A stretch of 64,000 nucleotides of DNA, taken from DATCRE01 sp964235605. Its GTDB lineage: Bacteria; Bacteroidota; Bacteroidia; Cytophagales; Cyclobacteriaceae. The DNA is taken from positions 22,313 to 86,312 of the forward strand of contig CAXSCR010000011.1 of assembly GCA_964235605.1 (NCBI GenBank). Reading direction: 5' to 3'. Position 1 is the stretch's first letter, and each line of letters starts with the position of its first letter. Under the pieces are notes generated by a model. It worked only from the letters and a program-made list of their open reading frames with translations, was not told the origin of the DNA and did not search any database. Shown here one piece after another: positions 1 through 8,310 of this stretch. The translations under genes and the position numbers were made by a program.

Positions 1-446
1 GCAGCTTCTTCATAAGGTGACGGATAAAATGCACTTGCTGCATGAGATAAGTGATGTTCAGGAAAAAGTAATTTTAGTTTCTTTCTATCAAACGGACCTA
101 TCTTCTCTAACTCTTCATAAATAAGTCTCTTCAGAAACATTTTTTCTTTAAGCCAAACAGGAATAGCGGTAATAAATGATGCTAATCCTTTTGGAACAAA
201 AGCATAGTATGTTTCAAGCAGGCGCTCAAATTTTAAAAGCGGTTTATCATAAAATGCTATGGCATCGAGTTGATCAATTTTTACGCCGCCATATTCAAGA
301 CAAAACTTTACTGCATTTGTTGGAAAGTTAGGATCGTGTTTTTTTCGTGTAAAACGTTCTTCTTGGGCAGCGGCAATAATTTCTCCATTCTCTATGATAG
401 CTGCTGCTGAATCATGGTAAAACGCGGAGATTCCTAGAATTTTCAT
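1..446 (-). CDS. Carbamoyltransferase, NodU/CmcH family (N-terminal part, runs off the window)
   Basis: This is a partial gene of about 148 codons, starting at ATG 446 and leaving the window at position 1. The protein opens MKILGISAFYHDSAAAI, followed by an AAQEERFTRKKHD segment and the histidine-rich stretch EHHLSHAASAFYPSP. These are hallmarks of the N-terminal (Kae1-like) domain of O-carbamoyltransferases, which use carbamoyl phosphate to decorate sugars or antibiotics. Full-length members have roughly 550-600 residues, so the C-terminal domain lies outside. The start overlaps the stop of the upstream SGNH gene in an ATGA, implying translational coupling. In this context it probably carbamoylates an exopolysaccharide sugar (inference). 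The family call is firm; the substrate is unknown. Confidence 0.88.
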   Translation of the reverse strand, partial: MKILGISAFYHDSAAAIIENGEIIAAAQEERFTRKKHDPNFPTNAVKFCLEYGGVKIDQLDAIAFYDKPLLKFERLLETYYAFVPKGLASFITAIPVWLKEKMFLKRLIYEELEKIGPFDRKKLKLLFPEHHLSHAASAFYPSPYEEA

Positions 447-1468
447 TTAATCTTTAAAATATGTGAAAGTTTATCTGCAATCTTTTTATGCCCTGAAGCT
501 TTCAAGTGATCATCTAATCGATAATAGTCTGATTCACACAATATATCCTCAAGATTAACAATTTTTATGTTTTTGATATAGTCTGGATAAACATTCTTAT
601 CAATTTCCGCTTTTAAGATGTCTGAGAATTTACGTTTCTCATTGCAACTAGGCGTCTCAAAGATAACAAGATCTATACCACCCAAAGGAACAGCTGCATG
701 TTCAAGTACATTTATAAAGGCTTTTACTTCATTCGAATTTGATTTTTCATTTTCGTCAAGAAGTCCCAAAATATCTTTAATTAAATACCAACCAATAAAG
801 GCAGCATGCTTTCCAAAGAAGTACTTCGAAATATCCTTGGTTTTTTTTACATATTCATCATAATCGCGATTACTAGATATTGTAAGGGTGTTATGGGCTT
901 GGCCATATAAAACGTTTTCACCGAGATCACTTCCATGATATTGGATCACCAAAGTTTTTAGACTATCTCGGTTTATTCTTTCTAATAAGCGTAGCTCCCG
1001 TACTGTTCCGTAAGAGGAAATACCCGCATTAAGCATTCTTGTCTTTGTTGTTGTGCTGAGTAGTTTCACAAAAGTAGAGTCTTGCGGAACTCCCCATCCC
1101 ATGGTGAATGAATCACCTAGAAAGACTATTTCCGGATGTTTTAATGCATCTTCTGTGTCCCGCACACCGAGGGTATTAATGTTGAATTCATTGCTAAATT
1201 CTACGTTTGAAAATGTACACGTTTTAGGTTTTAGGGTGTAAAATAGCGAATCATCGTAACGGGCACAGGCAGGTTCCCTCTGTATAATATTTCGCGTGGC
1301 AATAGCATAATATTTTCTATATGCAGGTAATAGTAATTTTGGTATTGTGCTAGGGTGGGTAAGGAGAGTTTGGAAAGAAAACTCAATAAGGCCTAAAAGA
1401 AAAATTAAAATAACTATATTATAGAGTACAAAAATAAACTTTTGTTTAGATGAACGTTTAATAGTCAT
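443..1468 (-). CDS. Membrane-anchored SGNH/GDSL hydrolase-like protein
   Basis: The protein has 341 residues. One hydrophobic segment (about residues 12-32) is followed by an extracytoplasmic domain. The block VFLGDSFTMGWGV carries the GDS nucleophile motif of the SGNH hydrolase fold, and the C-terminal DDHLKASGHKKIADKL supplies the D-x-x-H-type Asp/His pair. Such proteins in polysaccharide loci are often O-acetyl esterases or acetyltransferase-like enzymes (family knowledge). Which reaction occurs here is not visible. Its stop overlaps the start of the carbamoyltransferase by 4 nt, so the two modification enzymes are co-translated. A second protein of the same layout lies at 16731-17819. Confidence 0.75.
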   Translation of the reverse strand: MTIKRSSKQKFIFVLYNIVILIFLLGLIEFSFQTLLTHPSTIPKLLLPAYRKYYAIATRNIIQREPACARYDDSLFYTLKPKTCTFSNVEFSNEFNINTLGVRDTEDALKHPEIVFLGDSFTMGWGVPQDSTFVKLLSTTTKTRMLNAGISSYGTVRELRLLERINRDSLKTLVIQYHGSDLGENVLYGQAHNTLTISSNRDYDEYVKKTKDISKYFFGKHAAFIGWYLIKDILGLLDENEKSNSNEVKAFINVLEHAAVPLGGIDLVIFETPSCNEKRKFSDILKAEIDKNVYPDYIKNIKIVNLEDILCESDYYRLDDHLKASGHKKIADKLSHILKIK

Positions 1469-1656
1469 TATAATGGATGCAATCGGTTTAATACAAATGA
1501 AAACATGGTTTTATAGATTGATACCTGGAATAGGGTTGAAAAATCATATAAAAATACATTTTTAATATATATCGCAGCAAAGTTATAACTAACCGTTATA
1601 CAGCTGGAAAACCACGTAAAAAAGTGGTATTTTTGGGAAAAAATTAAGGCATATCA

Positions 1657-3879
1657 ATGGATATTATTCTGTTATTGAAAGTCATTTGGAGAAAGAAGTG
1701 GATTCTTTTCTCAATACCTATTATCGCTGCAATTGCAGCTTATTTCTTTTTGTACAACACAGTTAGCTTATATCGCTCAACTGCTCAAATATCAACCGGC
1801 TTCACCATAACTGACCAAGTTCAGTTGACTGATGAAAAGTTTAACGCGCGAGACGCGGATATTAAATTCAACAACTTATTAAGCTCAATGAACGCTAACA
1901 TTGGGTCTAATCTAGTTAGCTGTAGGCTATTGTTACATGACCTTGATGGTCAGGAAACGCCGTTCCATAGACCAACCGCTGAAAAACTAAAAAGCGTGCC
2001 CAGCGAAGTTGAACAAGTATTAAAATACCTACGAAAAAAATTAGATAAATTAGAGCCTTTATCAACCTCAGACAAAGAGTATGGATTAGCAAGGAAATAC
2101 TTTAATGCATATGGTTATAGTTATCCAACTGTTATTAAATTTTTAGCGATATACAGAGTGCCTAGTACTGACTTTATTCAGGTTGACTATGTATCAGATA
2201 ACCCAAATCTTTCTGCCTTTGCGGCTAACGTCTTTTGCCAAGAGTTTATACGGTACCATAAATCTTTAAAGTCTGAACGTACTGTTGAATCAGTTGATTT
2301 CTTAAAGCAACTGGTAACAGAAAAAGAAACCGATTTAAATGAGAAGTTAGAAACACAAAAGCTCTTTAAAGCGAATAATGGCCTAATGGATATACAAGTA
2401 GATGGTAGTCAGCTTGCCACCTTGGAATCGCAAAGCGATGAGATACGTACAAGGATGCATCGTCTAGAATTGACTCGAAATAGATTAAATGATGAATTGA
2501 GAGGTGTAGGAAATACGCCAACCAATAATAATGGAAACCAAACTATTATTTTGCTTCGTGAAAAAATTAATAGATTAAATGAACAATACATCACGGGTGG
2601 ATCATCAAATCAAAATCTCCTTGACTCATTAAATAGGTTACGTAGGCAGTATGATACGCAGATGGCGAATGCAGCCTCTCAGTTAACTACACCAAGCTCA
2701 GGCTTGTCACCTGCAGATATGCGGTCTAAGCTAAAAGATACGGAAATAGAATACCAAGTAGAAAGAACCAACCTTTCGATGGTTGAAGCAAAAATCAGGA
2801 ATTTACAATTCAGTTTTTCTGGCCATGCATCTAAAGAAGCTAAGCTTGACGCTATACAAAAAGAAGTGGATTTGTCATCGCAAGAGTATTTGAATGCAAA
2901 AGCTAAATACAATGATGCTCAAAGCAGATTGTTAACGGGTAATTCATTGCGCCAAGTTGTAATGGCTACTCCTCAAGGGCCAGAATCGTCTAAGAAAATG
3001 TTAATTATTGGATTGGCCGCTTTCAGTAGTCTTGCCATCTGTTTGTTTGTGATTGTTGGTATTGAACTCATTGATGTATCCATTCGCACTTTTGATAAGT
3101 TCAAACGAATTGTTGGGCTGCCACTTGCAGGTACGTTAAATAAAATTGATAGCAAAAATTTTAATATACGAAACCTTTTTAGCCAAGCCGGAAGCAATGA
3201 TGAAACAGAAATGTATAAATCATTACTGCGCAAATTAAGACATGAGGTTGAAAGCATGAACGCGAAAGTGGTTCTGTTTACCAGTCCTAAGAAAAAAGAT
3301 GGCAAAACGTTTATAATTTTTTCATTAGCCTATGTTTTAAGCCTTGTAAACAAACGTGTTCTTATCATAGACACTAACTTTAAAAACAATTCACTTTCTC
3401 AGCTTTTAGCCAAACAACAGTCCGATTTAAAAGTAATTGAAGGAAAGAATAGAAATTTATTGATCGGTGCGCATGGACCAAAAAAGAAGAATGAAAATGG
3501 TGAAGATGTACCAGACGAAAGCGACGAGAATACCTATGATTTAATTAATCCTACCAAGTATAAAAATATTTATGTGGTGGCAAATGCAGGTGGTGATAAT
3601 GAATCGCCAGCAGAGATTTTATCGGGAAGAAATTTCAACAATCTTATTTCTGTATTAGCAGAAAGCTTTGATTACATTCTTCTTGAAGGCGCAGCACTTA
3701 ATGATTACTCAGACACGAAAGAGCTTGTTAAATATGCGGATAAAGTAGTTGCTGTGTTCTCAGCAGAGTCGTCTATCAAGCAATTAGACAAAGAATCTAT
3801 TTCGTATTTTAAATCGCTTGGTAATAAATTTGGTGGATGTGTTTTAAATCGTGTTGATATAAAAGATATGAAACTCTAG
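1657..3879 (+). CDS. Polysaccharide co-polymerase / BY-kinase-like protein (Wzc/GumC family)
   Basis: The protein has 740 residues. A Wzz-type domain has transmembrane helices near residues 13-36 and 446-474, flanking a long periplasmic coiled-coil region. A cytoplasmic P-loop ATPase domain follows. The family controls chain length and export of polysaccharides, and complete members autophosphorylate on a C-terminal tyrosine cluster. The P-loop is KKKDGKTF (about residues 545-552) and the Walker A' strand is RVLIIDTNFKNNSL. The Walker B position reads FDYILLEGAAL, where an acidic IID-type motif is usual. The C-terminus ends in NRVDIKDMKL with no tyrosine cluster. It may therefore be a structural or inactive kinase-like version. 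It is divergent from the SGNH gene at 443-1468. Confidence 0.85.
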   Translation: MDIILLLKVIWRKKWILFSIPIIAAIAAYFFLYNTVSLYRSTAQISTGFTITDQVQLTDEKFNARDADIKFNNLLSSMNANIGSNLVSCRLLLHDLDGQETPFHRPTAEKLKSVPSEVEQVLKYLRKKLDKLEPLSTSDKEYGLARKYFNAYGYSYPTVIKFLAIYRVPSTDFIQVDYVSDNPNLSAFAANVFCQEFIRYHKSLKSERTVESVDFLKQLVTEKETDLNEKLETQKLFKANNGLMDIQVDGSQLATLESQSDEIRTRMHRLELTRNRLNDELRGVGNTPTNNNGNQTIILLREKINRLNEQYITGGSSNQNLLDSLNRLRRQYDTQMANAASQLTTPSSGLSPADMRSKLKDTEIEYQVERTNLSMVEAKIRNLQFSFSGHASKEAKLDAIQKEVDLSSQEYLNAKAKYNDAQSRLLTGNSLRQVVMATPQGPESSKKMLIIGLAAFSSLAICLFVIVGIELIDVSIRTFDKFKRIVGLPLAGTLNKIDSKNFNIRNLFSQAGSNDETEMYKSLLRKLRHEVESMNAKVVLFTSPKKKDGKTFIIFSLAYVLSLVNKRVLIIDTNFKNNSLSQLLAKQQSDLKVIEGKNRNLLIGAHGPKKKNENGEDVPDESDENTYDLINPTKYKNIYVVANAGGDNESPAEILSGRNFNNLISVLAESFDYILLEGAALNDYSDTKELVKYADKVVAVFSAESSIKQLDKESISYFKSLGNKFGGCVLNRVDIKDMKL

Positions 3880-3885
3880 TTTCTT

Positions 3886-3934
3886 AAGAATTCAATGAAC
3901 TACTCATTTTCAATTAGTAATTCATTGAATTCTT
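3886..3934 (+). terminator. Hairpin terminator after the co-polymerase gene
   Basis: A perfect 14-bp inverted repeat (AAGAATTCAATGAA at 3886-3899 and its complement at 3921-3934) surrounds a 21-nt loop. It is followed on the + strand by a T-rich stretch. It starts 7 nt after the stop of the co-polymerase gene. The right arm lies inside the 3' end of the convergent hypothetical gene, so it may serve both transcripts. Confidence 0.65.
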
Positions 3935-4460
3935 TCTCTTTTTGAATAAGAATTGTCTTTACAATTAAACGTGCAGATTCAAAGTCTATTTCTTGGTTTT
4001 TAACATGCCTGTTTATGTGCGCTAAACATGTGTTAATTACTTTCATGTTTACATTCTTATTATAAGGGGCACGAAAAACCTCAACATCAAAATCAACAGG
4101 AAATTGGCGTTTAGCCATATTAAAGACCTGGTTCGCATGTCTTATTTCTGTACTGTTTAGGGAATCCAACATGGCATTTGCTTCATCTTCCCTAACGTTA
4201 TCAATAGCTTCAAGAATTTGTTCTAACGTGATCTTAGATTGATGCATGGTTTTAACGATCGTGGTTGCGCCTTCATTAACGGGAGTCTTAATCTTACTAA
4301 CTTGCGTTTTAATTTTTTGAGGAATATAAGCCGGTAGTTCGTGCTTTGACGTTATGGCCTTTGCTATTGCTGTAGGAATGTAAATTTTATAGATGAAATA
4401 CCAGACCCCTGTAATGGCTAAAAGAAGCACAAAAAGTATCAAAGCAGGTTTCGATTTCAT
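3900..4460 (-). CDS. Hypothetical single-pass membrane protein
   Basis: The protein has 186 residues and I recognise no family. A hydrophobic segment at about residues 6-28 looks like an uncleaved signal anchor. The rest is soluble and rich in Lys, Glu and Asn, probably mostly helical. It begins 9 nt after the sulfotransferase stop on the same strand, so the two are probably co-transcribed. A helper role for sulfated glycan assembly would be guesswork. Its last codons overlap the right arm of the convergent terminator hairpin. Confidence 0.6.
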   Translation of the reverse strand: MKSKPALILFVLLLAITGVWYFIYKIYIPTAIAKAITSKHELPAYIPQKIKTQVSKIKTPVNEGATTIVKTMHQSKITLEQILEAIDNVREDEANAMLDSLNSTEIRHANQVFNMAKRQFPVDFDVEVFRAPYNKNVNMKVINTCLAHINRHVKNQEIDFESARLIVKTILIQKEKEFNELLIENE

Positions 4461-4469
4461 TTACCAATC

Positions 4470-5426
4470 TTAGACTTTTTTCTGATTCATATCTAACCAA
4501 TGACTTAAATCTTTTTTAATAAGCGCCTGAAGTTTTATAATGTCGTCTTTATAAACTTCAAAAGTTAAAAATCTTCTAATTTCTGGGTCAAGCTCTGGGC
4601 GAATAAGATTTTTGCCACGAAGGTCATTGAGCTTTCGTTTAAGGGCAATGTTACTCTTTATTTTGTCTAATAGACTTTTCGGAAGCATGTGGCGCATATA
4701 ATTACTAATCAAGCCCCCTTGTCCTATTACTTTATTTAATGATTTATTTTTTACAAAGCCTGATTGATTGTAACGTACAGACTGATCGGGTTTAAAGTTC
4801 GTATCAACATCAAGAAACGCATATATCTCAGTCATTATTTTCTCACTGTTATTTTGAAATTCATCGTAAAGATAAACTCTAATATTTTCTGCAGGAAAGA
4901 GTTCAAAGTATCGAGATAGATTTTGATAGTAATATCCTTCTTTAACGAGATCATTGCGTTGCCACCATATCGAATTTCTATCGACACAGTCAGAAAATTT
5001 TTCAGAGGGCAATCTATTCTCTCTTGCAAGATGTAGAAAACGTGAATATAAGCGGCTTGCCGGTTGGCGGAGTATAGCAATAAGTTTTACATCAGGCATG
5101 TAGTACTTAATTCTATTAGGCGCTTCCTGATGATACATGTAGGTATTAGATGTCTCACCCTTTAATTGATCAGGTCTCGCTTCTTTAAATAATTCAAGAT
5201 ATTTTTCTAGCGTTGTGGTAGACCTCACAAAGTGCTTTATATCGTCTTCATTGCCGTGTAGATCATCAATTTTTGTATTTTCATATCCAAAAAAATTAGG
5301 TTCTTTAACCTGAGGCACAAAAATTTGTGGATGTTGATTCAAATATTTATCTAATGAAGTTGTTCCAGATTTGCCAGCACCAATCACTAGAAAATCAGGT
5401 AATAGATTGTGTTTTTTAAAAGCCAT
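4470..5426 (-). CDS. Sulfotransferase family protein (PAPS-dependent)
   Basis: The protein has 318 residues, normal for this family. Near the N-terminus, DFLVIGAGKSGTTSLDKYL is the 5'-phosphosulfate-binding loop. The segment IAILRQPASRLYSRF around residue 120 matches the 3'-phosphate-binding motif (R...S). Enzymes of this type transfer sulfate from PAPS to a carbohydrate hydroxyl. Its position between the co-polymerase and flippase genes suggests sulfation of the exopolysaccharide (inference). The gene is divergent from the flippase gene, with a 156-nt gap between them, and is followed by the hypothetical membrane protein gene. No PAPS-synthesis gene is in the window. Confidence 0.85.
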   Translation of the reverse strand: MAFKKHNLLPDFLVIGAGKSGTTSLDKYLNQHPQIFVPQVKEPNFFGYENTKIDDLHGNEDDIKHFVRSTTTLEKYLELFKEARPDQLKGETSNTYMYHQEAPNRIKYYMPDVKLIAILRQPASRLYSRFLHLARENRLPSEKFSDCVDRNSIWWQRNDLVKEGYYYQNLSRYFELFPAENIRVYLYDEFQNNSEKIMTEIYAFLDVDTNFKPDQSVRYNQSGFVKNKSLNKVIGQGGLISNYMRHMLPKSLLDKIKSNIALKRKLNDLRGKNLIRPELDPEIRRFLTFEVYKDDIIKLQALIKKDLSHWLDMNQKKV

Positions 5427-5473
5427 TTTTCGGTGGAAAATGATTAGAGTACAAAACTATTTTAATATGTCCT

Positions 5474-5509
5474 TATATTTGCGACTTGGTTTAATACGTT
5501 CATTAAACC
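5474..5509 (+). promoter_or_regulatory. Possible promoter -7 box and palindrome upstream of the flippase gene
   Basis: TATATTTG at 5474-5481 fits the Bacteroidota -7 consensus TAnnTTTG. No good TTTG lies 19 nt upstream, so the promoter call is weak. Just downstream, 5488-5509 holds a perfect 8-bp inverted repeat (GGTTTAAT and ATTAAACC) around ACGTTC. It sits where an operator or 5' leader hairpin would lie, about 75 nt before the flippase start. Confidence 0.35.
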
Positions 5510-5582
5510 CTAAGGTAAGTTATAATTTTAATATCAGCTTTGTTACTTATCTATATCGGTTGAAACTCTAAACAAGACTACA

Positions 5583-6953
5583 TTGGCTTCATCACAATCA
5601 ACGCGCATGTTAAAACCAGGCGCTTATTCACTTCTTAACAGAGTCTCCATAGCCTTTTTTGCAATGCTTAGTGTTTTTTTTATGGCGCACAGCATGAACA
5701 AAGAAGATATGGGTGTATGGGCATTGTTCCTAAGCGTTACTTCTGTAATGGAACTTGTGCGCAATGGTTTCATTCGTAATCCCTTTATTACACACGTTGT
5801 AGGTGCAGAGAAAAAAGACCGAAACGAATTTACCGCCAGCTCATTGGCACTTCATGGGTGGTTAACGTTAATTATCATTTTGATACTTCTTGTAGGAGCG
5901 AGGCCATTGTCTATTCTTTGGAAAGCGCCTGTGTTGGAAACTTTGTTTTACATATATGCTTTGCGTTCTATTGTATTAATTCCAAGCCTTCATTTTGAAT
6001 ATTTACAACAGGCGCAGTTGGAGTTTAAAGGTGTATTTATCAACAACGCGCTACGTGCAGGGCTTTTTGCTGTCTACAACGCTATCGGTTATTTTATGAA
6101 TCTAAAGGATAGGAGCTTTCATCCAGGATTAGTTGAGCTTGGATGGGTTTATCTGATTACAGCATTCATCTCGGTGATAATTGTATACCCAACGGTGAAG
6201 AAGCTTCCTTTCGAAGTCTTTCCTAGAAACTTCACAAAGAAAACCATGATTGAGCTTACTAAATTTGGTAAGTATACATTAGGAACAGTTATAAGCTCAA
6301 TGGTAATGCGTAGCACAGATTCCTGGATGATTGCAGGAAGTAAATACGGCGCGGAGGGAGTTGCCTCTTATAATCCAGCTTTGCGATTTGCTAATCTTGT
6401 AGAAGTTCCAACGCTTGCTATTACTAATCTTGTATTTCCGCAAATTGGTGGAAAAATGAAAGAGCGTGGTAAAGAAGGTGTAAAAGATATTTATATAAAA
6501 TCAGTCAGCATAATCCTGGCAATTATGCTTCCCATGATTGTACCACTCTATGTTTTCGCTGACTTTTTTGTCAGGTTTTTGTTTGGCGAGGGTTATATGG
6601 AAGCAGTGCCTATTTTGCAGGTCACAATTTTTTATACGCTTATCATTCCCTTCAATCGGCAATTTGGAACTGTGATGGATGCTCTAAAGACACCGAAAAT
6701 TAATTTCTATCTACTGGTGATGATGGTGTTTTTGAATGCGGTATTAAATTATTTCCTCTTAAATTCAATGGGACTTATGGGGTCGGCATATGCTACATTG
6801 ATTTCTTATATCATCATTTTCGTTCTGAATCAAATCATTTTATTCAGAATGTTCCGGGTGAACACATTTAAAGTCATCCCGGCAATATTTGGATGGTATA
6901 TTGTAGGGTGGGAAGTATTTCAAGAAAAAATTTTAAAACGTTTTATTAAATAA
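5583..6953 (+). CDS. Polysaccharide flippase (Wzx-like, MATE/MOP superfamily)
   Basis: The protein has about 456 residues with some 12-14 hydrophobic segments and the layout of oligosaccharide flippases. The N-terminus has SLLNRVSIAFFAMLSVFFMA, and a later charged loop reads MKERGKEGVKDIY. It would move undecaprenyl-linked repeat units across the inner membrane. The frame opens with TTG at 5583. An ATG at residue 9 (5607) is the alternative, and no ribosome-binding site decides between them. The stop TAA overlaps the next ATG by one base (TAATG), so translation is coupled to the glycosyltransferase. This is the first gene of the run reaching 10433. Confidence 0.83.
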   Translation: MASSQSTRMLKPGAYSLLNRVSIAFFAMLSVFFMAHSMNKEDMGVWALFLSVTSVMELVRNGFIRNPFITHVVGAEKKDRNEFTASSLALHGWLTLIIILILLVGARPLSILWKAPVLETLFYIYALRSIVLIPSLHFEYLQQAQLEFKGVFINNALRAGLFAVYNAIGYFMNLKDRSFHPGLVELGWVYLITAFISVIIVYPTVKKLPFEVFPRNFTKKTMIELTKFGKYTLGTVISSMVMRSTDSWMIAGSKYGAEGVASYNPALRFANLVEVPTLAITNLVFPQIGGKMKERGKEGVKDIYIKSVSIILAIMLPMIVPLYVFADFFVRFLFGEGYMEAVPILQVTIFYTLIIPFNRQFGTVMDALKTPKINFYLLVMMVFLNAVLNYFLLNSMGLMGSAYATLISYIIIFVLNQIILFRMFRVNTFKVIPAIFGWYIVGWEVFQEKILKRFIK

Positions 6954-8179
6954 TGGCCGCTCAGAATATCGATATCATAATGCTGGCTTTACCGCGTTGG
7001 GATGGTGCATATTCATCAACGGCTTACTCGTTAGCAAAAGAGCTTTCAAAATATGGTAGAGTCTTTTATATCGATAATCCATTTACATATAAGGATTACT
7101 TAGGGAACAAGAATTCGACACAGATAATAAAGCGAAAAAAAGCACTTCTCAAGGGTGAAGATATTTTTACAAATCCGGATAGAGCGTACCCAAATTTGGT
7201 AGCTGTAACGCCCAAGCTTATTTTGCCTATTAATTGGTTACCCCAGGGTTTTTTATACCGTACATTATCACGCATTAATGATGCTTTGGTGTATAAGGCA
7301 ATTGGAAAAACAATCGCGGATTATTCAATTAAGAAGTATATTTTTATTAATTCTTTCAATCCATTATTCGGAAAATACTTCCCTCAAATATTTAAACCTT
7401 ATTTGAATATTTACCATTGTGTGGATGATATCAGTAAATCAACCTATGTTTCGAAACATGGTGCAAGGTTAGAGAATGAAGCCGTTGCTAAGGCAGATTT
7501 AACTTTGGTTACATCCATGGAATTGTTGCGACTAAAATCAATGCATTCATCGCATGTAATTTATCTCCCCAATGCGGCTGATGTGTTATTATTTCAGCGT
7601 GCTGTAAATGAAGATTTACCAGTACCACCCGAAATCAAGAAGATTGAGGAGGGAAAAAAAATTATATGTTATACAGGCAACATTTGTCATCGCCTAGATT
7701 ATCAACTACTGGCCAAAATTGCATTAAAGCATACAGACAAGATGTTGCTTATGATTGGCCCTTTGGCCAATGATAACTACAAGAAGGCTGGTCTTGATAA
7801 AATGCAAAATGTTATTTTTACGGGTAAAAAATCGATAGAAGAATTGCCAACGTATTTGAAACATAGTCATTGCTGTGTTATCCCGTTTCTTTGTATTCCT
7901 CTTACTAAGAGCATTTACCCATTAAAGATTAACGAGTATCTGTCAGCAGGAAAGCCTGTGGTAACTACAAATTTTTCAGAAGATATCGCTAATTTTGGGA
8001 ATGTGGCGTTTGTGTCCAACGATCATGAGCAATTTTTAAATAACATTGAGGTTGCGTTATCGTCAGATAATAAGGAAAAAGCGGCTAGCAGGGTTTATTA
8101 TGCAGCCAGTAATAGCTGGTCGGCAAGAGCAAAGCAGTTTATGGAGATCTTGAATAATCATGAACATGGAAGAAAATAA
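6953..8179 (+). CDS. Glycosyltransferase, GT-B fold (group 1 / GT4-like)
   Basis: The protein has 408 residues. The N-terminal half starts IDIIMLALPRWDGAYSS. The C-terminal half has IYPLKINEYLSAGKPVVTTNF, the nucleotide-sugar binding region typical of group 1 glycosyltransferases. Cytoplasmic addition of one sugar to the lipid-linked repeat unit is expected. Donor and acceptor cannot be read from the sequence. The gene overlaps the flippase stop by one base, and its last 20 nt overlap a small membrane ORF. Confidence 0.82.
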   Translation: MAAQNIDIIMLALPRWDGAYSSTAYSLAKELSKYGRVFYIDNPFTYKDYLGNKNSTQIIKRKKALLKGEDIFTNPDRAYPNLVAVTPKLILPINWLPQGFLYRTLSRINDALVYKAIGKTIADYSIKKYIFINSFNPLFGKYFPQIFKPYLNIYHCVDDISKSTYVSKHGARLENEAVAKADLTLVTSMELLRLKSMHSSHVIYLPNAADVLLFQRAVNEDLPVPPEIKKIEEGKKIICYTGNICHRLDYQLLAKIALKHTDKMLLMIGPLANDNYKKAGLDKMQNVIFTGKKSIEELPTYLKHSHCCVIPFLCIPLTKSIYPLKINEYLSAGKPVVTTNFSEDIANFGNVAFVSNDHEQFLNNIEVALSSDNKEKAASRVYYAASNSWSARAKQFMEILNNHEHGRK

Positions 8180-8300
8180 TGAAATGAACGAGCCAGAACA
8201 CAAGCCTTTTACAGATAAAGAGCTTGTTAGGGTTGTAGCTATCGTTTTTGTTTTAGCCATCTACCTCATCATTTTTTTAAAGATTCTAATTCTTCAATAA
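8160..8300 (+). CDS. Small single-pass membrane protein, 46 residues
   Basis: A 46-codon frame begins at ATG 8160, inside the 3' end of the glycosyltransferase gene, and ends at 8300, 10 nt before the ligase gene. It has an acidic, Asn-rich head followed by ELVRVVAIVFVLAIYLIIFL, one clear transmembrane helix, and a short basic tail. The placement fills the only gap between two tightly packed operon genes, and the layout is protein-like, which favours a real gene. ATG 8166 is an alternative start. Function is unknown; an accessory subunit of the membrane assembly machinery is possible. Confidence 0.55.
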   Translation: MNMEENNEMNEPEHKPFTDKELVRVVAIVFVLAIYLIIFLKILILQ

Positions 8301-8310
8301 GAATACACCA

